From Sipunculus nudus (lineage: Eukaryota > Annelida > Sipuncula > Golfingiida > Sipunculidae): a DNA stretch of 64,000 bases. Under the pieces are notes generated by a model. The model did not search any database, had not been told where the DNA came from, and saw only the letters and a list, made by a program, of their open reading frames with translations. The translations under genes and the position numbers were made by a program. Positions 34,754-45,218 of this stretch are shown here, one piece after another; positions within the stretch are counted from its first letter, which is position 1, and the number at the start of each line of letters is the position of its first letter. The stretch spans positions 60,330,886 to 60,394,885 of the forward strand of contig CM049322.1 of assembly GCA_026874595.1 (NCBI GenBank), written 5' to 3'.

Positions 34754-35224
34754 TACGCTCCCGAGGCAGAGGAAATCTTGTGCTTCTAAAGAAGCTACAG
34801 ATTTTTGTGCTGCCTGTTTTGATCATTTATGATGCATTTAAACACCAGATGGTGGTGATCGGCCTGTCTGCTGAAAAAAAATGCTGATGTGACGAGCAGC
34901 TAACCAAATGCAAGTCAACAAACACTCGACAGGCATCAGGCTCTGCCCAGAAACCACGTGTAGGGCAATTCTCTATGAGCCTGTGGCCTGTTCAAACAGT
35001 CGCCGGGGCGATTAGCTGTCACTCAAAACGAAATGAACAACATTGGCTCCTTGTATTCCACGCTTGGCTGGTAAACCATGTTGTCTTCAGCACAGTGTCT
35101 CATCTGATTGGACCTAAATACAGTGCTCCCCTCTGGTGTAGAGATTAAGGATACAAGGTCATAACAAACAGCGCTTACGATAAAGTTAGTTGGTCTATTG
35201 GTAACATGCTGTGTAAAGAGCTTA
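34754..35224. mobile_element. 471-bp insertion flanked by a 9-bp direct duplication
   Basis: GGAAGGTCC occurs at 34745-34753 and again at 35225-35233, and the B unit reads straight through if the intervening 471 bp are removed. The ends (TACGCTCCCGAG and, from the right, TAAGCTCTTTAC) share only TA-GCTC, so terminal inverted repeats are weak. The insert is unlike the surrounding repeats and less AT-rich. A 74-residue minus-strand frame (35023-35247) is unrecognised. The 9-bp duplication suggests a cut-and-paste transposon or retroelement fragment of unknown class. Confidence 0.7.
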
Positions 35225-35468
35225 GGAAGGTCCATAAAAAACTCCATGGAAACCTGAAATTAGGTCTCTAATACCCATATCCTCAGAGCTATGGAGTTTT
35301 GGAGGAACCTCCCAGAATAACTAAAAATTTGATACAAAAGCTCCAGTATCTGAAAAACTATTGCATTGATCACCCTGATTCTTTGCATGAATATTCATCA
35401 TGGAGTGTTTCATCAGTTTTTGCGGACTGGTGGCACCACCTAAATTTAAAAAAAAATTTTTTAACACA
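35225..35468 (+). mobile_element. Family B element B2, continuation
   Basis: A B unit with TTAGGTCTCTAATACCCATA and GGTGGCACCACCTAAA, ending in an A/T run where a second B 5' end (B3) begins. Confidence 0.75.
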
Positions 35469-35722
35469 TTTTTAGCTCAGCTGACTAAGTCAACTGAGGT
35501 ATGGGAATGGCGCTTTGTCCGTTGGCCATCTGTTAGCAGGGCACAAATCTTTACAGCTTGTCTTAGAAACTCCTTAGTCAATATCCAAGGAGATCAATAA
35601 AAAATCTTCTTGGAAACCTGAAATTAGGTCACCGTGACCTATATCTTTCGAGCTATGGGGCTTGAAAGTACCCTTCAGAATAATCAAAAATATAATACTA
35701 AACCTCTCAATATCTTGATAAT
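35469..35722 (+). mobile_element. Second B 5' end (B3) inside B2
   Basis: TTTAGCTCAGCTGACTAAGTC and CTTTGTCCGTTGG restart a B element within B2. Only one B 3' end follows (38015-38048), so B3 is either a truncated insertion or the product of recombination between B copies. Confidence 0.72.
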
Positions 35723-36463
35723 TGTATCCGCCAAAAACGAAGCGGATACTATGTTTTTGACCAGGTTCTGCGATCGTTTCCGGAGAACTCCATCGAGACT
35801 ACTGGACGGATTTTTCCAAAACTTACACAAATTATGGGGTCACATGTGAACTGGTGCCTAACCAAGTGGCCTTGACCTCTGACCTTTCCTCTCTGCCCAG
35901 CGTCTGTTTTTATGCGTCTGTTCAAAAACATAAACCCACATATCTCGGGAACCGTTTGACCGATCAGGCAAAAAATTTTACACAAATGTAGCCCTTGGAT
36001 AGCTTTATAACATACACAAAAAAAGGTGGCACCACCTGCAACCTTTTTTGTACAGTGTCCATCTGTTCATCTGCCTTGGGTTAAAATCACTCATATCTCT
36101 GCAGTCGTTTGATTAATTCACCTAAAATTTGGCATGCGTATACATTCTAGATAGCTTTTTTGATTTTATGACAGATGGCGCCACCTACATTCACATTGAC
36201 GCTATAGACATCCATGCTTATATCTCTGGACTCGTTCGATCAATCAGCAAAAAAATTTTACTCAAATGTAGCCCTTGGGTAGCTTTATAACATACACAAA
36301 AATGGTGGCGCCATCTGCAGCCATTTTTGCACAGCATCCATCTGTTTGTCTGCCTTGGGTTAAAATCACACATATATCTGCAGTGGTTTGACCAAAATAC
36401 CTGTAATTCGGCATTCGTTTACATCCTGGATAGCTTTCTTGATTTTATGACAGGTGGCGCCAG
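35723..36463 (+). mobile_element. Family D element in B3, 3'-truncated
   Basis: The D 5' end GTATCCGCCAAAAACGAAGC pairs with GCGGATAC. D units with GGTGGCACCACCTGCAACC and CATATCTCGGGAACCG follow. It breaks off at GGTGGCGCC and passes directly into an AGGTCA-type array, so D's own 3' end is missing. Confidence 0.75.
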
Positions 36464-37492
36464 GTCAAGGTCACAGGACTCATTTCTTTAAAAAGAATGC
36501 ATATGCTTTTGAAGCCAAACTTTTCATCCCAAACCTTCCATCTTCAAGATTTTGCTTACCTGCCAATAGGGGAAGATTCTGTTCAGTTTTGGGGTCATTA
36601 GGTCAAAGGTCAAGGTCACAGTACCCGATTATTAAAAAATATTGTGGATGCATTTTAAGCCAAACTTTTCATCCAAAACCTTCCATCTTGCACATATAGC
36701 TGAGCTGCCAATAGGAGAAGAACCTGATTGATTTGGGGGTCACAAGGTCAAAGGTCATGGTCACAGGGGCCCATATGTCCACATATTTGTTTCTGGATGA
36801 TAACTCCAGTTTGGATTGACATATTGGTTTCAAATTTGACTTATATATGACCCACCAATAATGTAAGAACCCTTTTGATTTTGGGGTCATAGGCCAAAGG
36901 TCAAGGTCATAGGATCCACTTCTTTAAAAAGATTGTTGATAATTTTTAACCAAACTTTCTGTCCCAAACATTCTATCTTCCAGATGTTGCTCACCTGCCA
37001 ATAGTGGAAGTAACTTATGAATTTTGGGGTCACAAGGTCATTCGGGCCATCTATCCACATTAGTTTCCAGATGATAACACCAGTTTGATTTGAAATATTG
37101 GTTTCAAACTTGGCTTATATATGGCCCACCACTAAAGTAAGAACTGTTGATTCTGGGGTCATGAGATCAAAGGTCAAGGTCATAGGACCCACTACTTTAG
37201 AAAGATTGTGGATGCATTTTAAGCCAAACTTTTCATCTCAATCTTTCCATCATCGACATGTGGTGCATCAGCCAATAGAGGAAGTTTCCTCTTGATTTGG
37301 GGGTCACAAGGTCAAAGGTTAAGGTCACAGGGCCCATCGATTCACAAATTAGCTAGTTTATGGATGATAACTCCAGTTTGTGTAGACAGTTTGGCTTCAA
37401 ACTGATCACAGGACCAATATTTTGGAAAACCTCATAAACATATATCCTTGTAGACAAATGAAGCTGAGCGTTGAGACCCATCGGTCCCTAGT
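36464..37492 (+). mobile_element. AGGTCA-array element (F) with a B-like 3' end
   Basis: Units of about 280 bp carry AGGTCAAAGGTCAAGGTCAC, GATTGTGGATGCATTTTAAG and GGGGTCACAAGGTCAAAGG. The 3' end reads AAGCTGAGCGTTGAGACC, a short hairpin GACC-CATC-GGTC, then CCTAGT. That resembles the family B terminus (GCTGAGCGTCATGACCCATG). F is probably a relative of B with a different interior. Its 5' end is missing at the junction with D. Confidence 0.7.
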
Positions 37493-38048
37493 TTTCTCTA
37501 TTTATGAGACCTTCAAAGATGCGGCCGTCCCTTAACAGGGCTCAGATTGTAACCATTGGTCATAGAATCTCTAAACTTTACATCCCAGGAGATCTGGGAA
37601 AAGTCTCCTTGGAAACATGAATTGAGGTCTCTGTTACCCATATTTTCTGCACTATGGGGCTTTAAGCACCCTTCACAATAATTGAAAATTTGAAACCAAA
37701 GTAGGGCACAAATCATAACCATGGGGCCCAGAATCTTCTAACTTGACATCCTGAGAGTTCCTCAAAAGTTCTCCCAAGAAACCTGAAATTGGGTCACAGT
37801 GACTTATACTCTCAGAGTTTTGGGGAATGTTTGAGCACCCCAGAAATAATGCAAAATACACACAAATTGCCAGATTCCTCTTGAAAGGCTGGTTGGATTG
37901 TCATCAAATTTGTTGTGCTTATGGGTCTTGATGAACTTAAGCTAATATGCATGAACAATGATGCCACTTATCTTAATTAGTTGTCTGTGCAAGGACATAT
38001 TATCAACATGTCAGTCGGCTGAGCGTCATAACCCATGGGTCACTTGTT
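37493..38048 (+). mobile_element. Family B 3' part closing B2/B3
   Basis: B sequence (TTATGAGACCTTCAAAGATG, GGTCTCTGTTACCCATATTT) ends with CAGTCGGCTGAGCGTCATAACCCATGGGTCACTTGTT-type sequence, split here as CAGTCGGCTGAGCG, ACCCATGGGT and CTTGTT. The following sequence resumes the 42-bp tandem repeat interrupted at 26475, so this is the 3' end of the whole composite. Confidence 0.8.
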
Positions 38049-38280
38049 GTCTAAGTTGCCTGACTGTAACTTAACATGAGAGGAATTTTTACCTGAGATG
38101 CCTGACTGTAACTTAAAATGAGAGGAATTTTTATCTAAGTTGCCTGACTGTAACTTAACATGAGAGGAATTTTTTTCTGAGATGCCAGACTGTAACTAAA
38201 TATGAGAGGAATTTTTACCTGAGATGCCGGACTCAAACTAATCCAAAGAAGAATTTATACCTAAGGAGCCTGACTGTATT
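38049..38280. repeat. 41-43-bp tandem repeat, right part
   Basis: About five units with GCCTGACTGTAACTTAA and ATGAGAGGAATTTTT; ATGAGAGG starts at 38076, 38119, 38160 and 38202. The units are alternately CTAAGTTGCC and CTGAGATGCC types. Confidence 0.88.
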
Positions 38281-40730
38281 GTGGCACACAGTTTTCTTGT
38301 TTTCGTCTTTTTCCGACTATTTTCCAGGATTCTGGGCCATCTCTATACCTCTGTCCCTGCATACTGGCCCTCCACTCTGGTTTTCACAATAAGCCCCCAT
38401 GCATTTCCATATAATAATGCTTCTTCTTGATGTGTGGACATTTCCATATAATAATGCTTCTCCTTGATGTGTGGAAACCTTTTCTTTTCAGGAAATGGAA
38501 ACACCTCTGGTGCTGCCCCCTACATGATTATGAACAAGAAGATGTTACTTACAAGCCTGTTGCTATGGTTACGTGCATCCTACTAAACAAGATCAAGGTC
38601 ATAGAAGATTTTTTTCAAGATACGTTTGAAATATGTTATGTGTTTCACTGGCGTGCCTTCTGACAAAATGCTTAACATATGCATAATATGTTAACTTGTT
38701 TATCAATAATGTGATTGATGAAAGGGAATGTGATGATTTCACTGATCAGGATTATTTATCAGGCATTCATGGTTAAGAAATGATATGCAGAATTTGCATC
38801 ACTAAGGATTGTTTCACTGATGGCCCTCATCTGTCCATTCATCAATAATCAGTACTTTTACACTTGCAAGGTTATTTACTCAGATTATAACCAGTAATTT
38901 ACTGGCCACATCGTGGGATTTCAGAGGTAATTGCATCATTATTTGTTTGTAGATATTGTAAAATAATCTTGTTATCTTGCTTTTGAGCTGATTTATAGGT
39001 TTTTTTGTCACATCTTCATAAAACTCGAAGTGGCCTGTTACCTAGAGTAATAAGCCTAGTTTCACAAAGAGGCCAAGCCAACTATGTCATCATTTTGAAT
39101 CAACTTATTGGGTCTTTCCTGCATGATCCCAGCAGTCCCCAGATTTTCAAGGCAAGTTATTTTTAAATAATTTATCAGGCAATACTTGAAAAATATTGAT
39201 AAAATTTTAAGTCATGTATAATCTTTTTGACTCAGTCATGTTGAGTGGCCTGTTGAGATGAACCCACACTAAGTTACACCTAAGTTTAAGTTTTTCTACA
39301 GAATCAGTTGACTTTGACTTAATCTTTCATAACCATAAAAATCTGAAGTTGAAGCTTATAAAATAGTAATTTTAGTGATGTAGCACTGTCTGAAACAAGG
39401 GCTATTGCTCCAGAAAGTAAGGGACCACCTTTAGCTGCATGAAGGCTGTGTAAAACCTAGCAAGAGCTGAACCTTTATGGAGCGGGACTGTAAGGACTGG
39501 ACTGTTATATGGAAGGACGGGACTGTCATATGGAAGGATTCATGTAGATTCATGTCAATTGGCTTTGTGTTCTCAGAACACTCATGAGTAGTTTACTCTG
39601 ATTCTGCTTAACGTTTGAGATAGGAATGCAGCTTTAGTTGGTGCAGTATAAAAGTAATTTGGTGCTTTATGAGGAGCTTTTTATAATTAGATGTTTACAA
39701 GTCTGTACACAGAGTGTATCTGCCAGGGATAATAAATACATGTACAGTTTGTATACACTGCTGGTTCGTGCAAAATTCCAGGAAATTTTTGTGAAGGAAT
39801 GATGGATATCACTGAGAGAATTCCATACCGTCAACTAAACCTTGTTGGCATATATGGTAGTTTAAGAAGATATAACATATATATATATATAAAATGCATG
39901 CTACATGTTTAATGTTTATGTAATGTTTGTAAACAAAAATTATATATTATGTACTCATCGCATGTATTCAGAGTATATACAGAATTCATAGTCTATACAT
40001 ATGGCATGTTAACGGTTGCTCTTATTCAAAATGAACACAGCACACAGTATGCATATGGTATGCATGGTAAGATACAGACTGAATGTACTGTGCGTTACTG
40101 TATGTACACACTTGGTATATGTATACTATCCAAGATTCACTCTGTAAAAATATATTGTGTATATAATGTGGGAACTTTAAAAGTCATACAGTCATACATA
40201 TGTCTGTGTATAGTTGTGGAATGGCTTCATGTTTGAAACACAAAGATATGGCATTAGATAAGGATAAATCTTAGTATTTTATAGACTATTGAAATGTTAT
40301 TATCCTTCAATTTACTGGTTCAAGCTAAGCATATAGTGGTATATTTATAGATCATGACATGTGTCACTCTTGAAAATAATATCTGGTAGACTAAACTGTA
40401 AGCAGCCCCCCCCCCCCCTGCCCATTAACATAAAATAATATCTAATACGTCTTTGCTGTGAACATTGGAAATTTTATAAATTCAGTCTAGTTGAAAAATT
40501 AATGAAAATAATGTTACTTCACTTCATCTCGCAGATAGTCTAACTGAAAATGGACAAGTGAAATTTGTATTTTCCTGTTTTAGCGAGTCAGATAATTAAA
40601 AAGTAGACATACATTTTAATTGATTTTCATTAGAAAATAATGTTTACAACAGCTGTAAAGCACATTTCAGCTCAAGTTTGTATCTTGTATTTATCAAAAT
40701 AATAAATAATAATCTACTACATTTTCATAG
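38281..40730. other. Low-copy DNA, no gene established
   Basis: It contains a 37-bp tandem duplication (38402 and 38439, CATTTCCATATAATAATGC). A strong acceptor-like tract, CCTTTTCTTTTCAG, ends near 38491, followed by a frame open to 38663 without a family match or clear donor. A (TA)n run lies near 39877-39890. The sequence looks intronic or intergenic. Confidence 0.45.
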
Positions 40731-42690
40731 ATTTTAAAACATATATTACAACCTGCATGCTATTCCTGGTTTACTGGCTTCGTGTACTAGGTAAGTGTAT
40801 TATGTATTCCTTAAAAGAATCTAGATTTTTTTATTTTGTAAATTTTCATTTTATGTGCTGTCATCTAGTGGCAGGTAACATAACTATGCAGATGTGAATT
40901 ATACTGACATCTAGTGTCAGAAAATATGACTATGCACAGAAGTCTCAGACTGAGCTGACATCTAGCAGTAGGAATTGTCATTATGCAATATTGTTACATG
41001 TACAAATGTGTTTTCATTATGAGCAGAAGTGACTTTTAGCGTTTAGTTTGAATTTTTAAAAGAATTAATAAGTGGGAATATAAAGGAAGAGGGCAGTTTC
41101 AAGATTTTATAGTCCTTTATTTTCTGTTTATGTGCTGTACTCAAGCAGTTGATTGTAATGTTTATATGTATTTACATAAAGTTTTGTGAAAATATGAACT
41201 GCAAACATTGAGTTAGTCTGCTGTATTCCCTGTTGGTTGTGATAATAAAAGCTTTCTGGACAAAATTGCCTTAGGACAAATTGCCCTTTTTTTGCAACTA
41301 ACATCTTTAAAAAAAGTTGACATTCATCGTACACTGCTACCTGGGTGGCCAATTTGTGATTTTTCTACTTCACATTTACTCAATCTTTGGACATGCTTGC
41401 TCAGGACTGATTCGAGTTGTGATTTTTTCCTCTTGTTTTCTTTCTCTCCTGTTCAGCGTATTTGCTGTATCTTCCAAACATGTGTACATTCTAAAGATAA
41501 TTAATGTGTGATCATGTAAGTGTAACTAGAGCACGTTTTGATGGACCTGTAACATTTTCCTATGTTTGTCTTTGAACATATGTTACATGAATGTACTTTT
41601 TGTGTTCATGTCTCACTTCAGATTAGTTGAAGGACAGTTTGTTTTCAATAAAATATTAGTTAAATAGATGCTTTTAAAACTACAAAATACCTTGGTGTAA
41701 GATTAGTGTGAGGTACAGGAGTTTCTTTGATGAACTGTGTGGTATAATATCATCATATCAACTTTTATGTAGAAGTTAAAGAAGATGTGTCTCCACTTAA
41801 AGCTTAGATTTCATATGCATGGACTGATGCCCCGGCATGTGGATAAATATTGTTACTTACTACATAAACAAGACTCCATATGCACAAATCTGAAATGTAT
41901 TTCAGCATAACAAATCCTTACATGCAGGAATTTTTCCTGTCCTGCATAGTGTTCTGGATGTGATTGACGGAAACAGAAAATACCTGCTACTGTACATTCA
42001 GCATACATCAGGATTCTTAGTTTTACTCAGACATATGTCCTTATCTCCTTATAGTCATCATAAATAGTATAAGCAGAGTATCATTTCATAATTTGTGTTA
42101 TGTGATGGACAGCTCAAATACAGTGCCTTATTCCAGTTTTTTTTTAACTCCCTTAATTTTAAACTAATGTGATTACTGTGTCCATTAACGAGTCATAATA
42201 AAGGTTATGTATTAGAACATGATTATTTATAATTTAGGTAATGTTGTAGTTCATTAATTACTGTTGATCAAGGTAATGTATTAGTCCTGTAACTAGTCAT
42301 GGTCACAGTAATGTATTAGTCCACAAGACAATTTTGTGTAGTAATGAGACTAATTGCCAGGTAATTTTAAGAGTAATGGTTAATATAATAATTTCTTCTT
42401 GGTTTTGTTTTAATGACTGAGTACAAGTCTTCTTGTTGTACGGCTGTGTTCAGTCTCTTTTAATCAAGTTTTCACAGCATCAAGGCTGGAGGTTGATGAT
42501 ATTGCTTTTGAGTTTGATATGGAGCCATGTGTTAAAAGAAGCTTTTAACAATAAAAAGTGTGGAAATTCATGAATGTTGTTTTTCAATATCTTACTGGTC
42601 ACAACTTATACCAAAGCTCCTTTCTCACAGCAACATCTAATATCTCTACCTACGAGTGGGAGAATGTAATCAACAGGAATGCGTATCACT
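40731..42690. other. Low-copy AT-rich DNA with a degenerate three-fold repeat
   Basis: A possible 60-bp exon at 40731-40790 is discussed in the findings. Between about 40862 and 40993 three diverged copies of ACATCTAGTG...TATGCA recur at intervals of about 45-55 bp. No other structure is seen, and the 60-75-residue frames near 41128-41511 have no recognisable features. Confidence 0.4.
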
Positions 42691-43610
42691 TTTTAGCGAA
42701 CCTGTGAGCTTATGCGATGGCTCAACGTCCGCCGTCCGCCGTCCAGGGCTGGGTTTCCACCGTCCATGGCTGTAAGTCGGAAACCCTCAGAGCTAGCAGC
42801 TCCAAAATACATGTTAGAATTAGTCACATGTGAAACTTGGTGCCCTGGAGCTTATTATTGGGTATCTGCATTAATTTAGATTTTATAGAGAAAAAGCTTA
42901 AAAACCTTTAAAAATCTTCTTCTCTGAAATTGTCCTGCCAAATTGTCCAATATTTCACAAAAATGATCCCAGGAACAATCTCTCTCAAGTTTGATCAAAT
43001 GGTTCCAGTTGGGAGATTTTTGGCCGAGTTAAAGGAGGTTGAACTCAGTCATTTGTCCAAAAGGCACACTAAAATTAAAATCTAAGAAACGGCTAGAGCT
43101 ATAATCACCAAATTTTATACCAATGTTTGTCACATATGTTATATCTGATTTTAAGTATTGGTGGCGCCACCTACACTGGTGTGTTTTTTACAAGCGAAAA
43201 TGTAATTTTAGACTCTTCTACCTTATACACTGATTTATGATGAAACTGTTAAGCTGATTGGTTTAAACTTTACAAGAATTATTCTATGGTAGGGTTCTGC
43301 CAGTTTTATAAGAACAGATTGGGTAAATACAGTTTAAAAAAGCATTGTAGCCAATTGAAAAAGGCTTTCTGTATTTGAAAACAGATTTGACAATATGCTG
43401 AGTTTCAGCAGCCAAGTCAAGAGGTCACTCAGTACAAACCATGGCAACTGACCTGGCTCTGGGGGGGGGGTGGCTAGACAATGTGTCTAGACGTCTAGAA
43501 AAAGCGTCTAGACGTCTGGACACAATGTTTAGATGCAGAATTCACAGATTATTGGAACTATATCTTTCAACTGTTTGAAAAAATTTGGTTTGCATTTTAA
43601 GCGAATCGGG
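42691..43610 (+). mobile_element. Family A element A5, 5' part
   Basis: It starts TTTTAGCGAACCTGTGAGC, followed by GTCCGCCGTCCGCCGTCC. A units carry TTGGCCGAGTTAAAGGAGG and GGTGGCGCCACCTACAC (near 43162). A G-run and a palindrome lie at 43461-43527. The A sequence gives way to D sequence near 43610. Confidence 0.78.
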
Positions 43611-44276
43611 TTTATCATCAGGTGAACTGCTGCACCCTCATTTTTTGTTGACCTCTGACCTTTCCTTGCTGCCCAGCATCCATTTGTGTGTCGGTTTCCA
43701 CACATAAACCCGCATTTCTCGGGAACCGTTTGACCGATCAGGCTAAAAAATTTGCACAAATTTAGCCCTTTGATAGCTTTATAACATACACTAAAAATGG
43801 TGGCGCCAACTGCAACCATTTTTGCACAGGGTCCATCTGTTCATCTGCCTTGGGATAATATCACTCATATCTCAGCAATGGTTTGACTTATCCACCTGAA
43901 ATTTTGCAGGTTTATACATCCTAGACAGGTTTCTCGATTTTATGACAGGTGGCGCAACCTACATTTATGTTTACTCTGCAGACATCCAGGCTCATATCTC
44001 GGGAACCGTTTGACCGATTGGGCCAAAATTTTTCATGTGTATAGATCTCGCATAGCTCTTCATCATAGGCAAAGCCGGTGGCGCCACCTGCAACCACACA
44101 TGCACAGCATCCATCTGTTCATCTCCCTTGGGATAAAATCACTCATATCACAGCAGTGGTTTGACTTATGTTGAAGCTGCAGATATCCATGCTAATATAC
44201 AACACACCTCATTCACCCGTCCCACACTGATTTCTGCGGATACACATAGTCGCTTGTCGACTACCCATATTCTAGT
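43611..44276 (+). mobile_element. Family D 3' portion inside A5
   Basis: D units (TTGACCTCTGACCTTTCC, CTCGGGAACCGTTTGACCG, GGTGGCGCCACCTGCAACC) lead to a well-preserved 3' end. It has TGCGGATAC, the inverted 5' motif, then the hairpin TAGTCG-CTTGT-CGACTA and CCCATATTCTAGT. The D 5' end is missing. Confidence 0.78.
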
Positions 44277-44449
44277 TTTAAAATGTCCTAGTCTGAAACT
44301 TGCAGGTCCGAAATTTCCATTTCGCTGAAATCATAATGACTAAGGTAGATATACAGGACTTAAAAGGATCATAATTAAATTTAAAAAATAAACCTCCATT
44401 TACCCTCCCAAACTTTGCACAGGTTCGCATTAGGCCTGTAGGCCTTGTT
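44277..44449 (+). mobile_element. Family A element A5, 3' end
   Basis: About 140 bp unlike other A copies lead to the A terminus: CACAGGTTCGC, hairpin AGGCC-TGTA-GGCCT, TTGTT. The 30-bp minisatellite starts immediately afterwards. Confidence 0.75.
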
Positions 44450-44936
44450 CTGTTACCGTGTTGTGTTACTTTTGCCCATTTTGCGTGACCTTGTGTTAGA
44501 TTTGTCCATTTTGCATGACCTAGTTGTGTTACTTTTGCCTATTTTGCGTGACCTTGTGTTAATTTTGCCCATTTTGCGTAACCCTGTGTTAATTTTGCCC
44601 ATTTTGCATGACCTTGTTGTGTTACTTTTGCACATTTTTGCGTGACCTTGTGTTAATTTTGCCCATTTTGCATGACCTTGTGTTACTTTTGCCCATTTTG
44701 CGTGACCCTATGTTAATTTTGCCCATTTTGCGTGACCTTGTGTTAATTTTGCCCATTTTGCATGACCTTGTGTTACTTTTGCCCATTTTGCATGACCTTG
44801 TGTTAATTTTGCCCATTTTGCGTGACCCTTTGTTAATTTTGCCCATTTTGCATGACCTTGTATTACTTTTGCCCATTTTGCATGACCTTGTTGTGTTACT
44901 TTTGCCCATTTTGCGTAACCTTGTGTTAATTTTGCC
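44450..44936. repeat. 30/33-bp minisatellite, about 16 units
   Basis: The unit contains TTTTGCCCATTTTGC and GTGACCTTGTGTTA. Some units carry an extra GTT (TTGTTGTGTTAC), making 33 bp. Both lengths are divisible by three, so frames on both strands stay open (LVLILPILRD-like on plus, MGKINTRSRK-like on minus). These are by-products of the period. Confidence 0.9.
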
Positions 44937-45218
44937 AAGAATAAAACTCAGGTGAGATATTCATGGTAAACATTTATAGCAAATTTCATGATAATCCAAA
45001 TTTGTGGTGCTGACCACAGCAACACCCAAAGGTTAACGGATGGATGCTGCCCATACCAAACAAAGGTCTTTTAGGGAGGGGAATAAAAAGAATGATCAGA
45101 AATAATGGAGGACCTCTTTAGAGCATTATGTAATTAAAATTTTGCAGGTCACAACCATATTAAATGGACCGGTTATGTTTGCAAATCAGTAATTACAGCA
45201 GGTCCACCAACCCAGGAT
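44937..45218. other. Low-copy spacer
   Basis: No gene or repeat structure seen between the 30-bp array and element B4. Confidence 0.5.

Noticed and set aside
38478-38663. Acceptor-like CCTTTTCTTTTCAG with an open frame to 38663
   Set aside because: All three frames end without a convincing donor, and the peptide is unrecognised.
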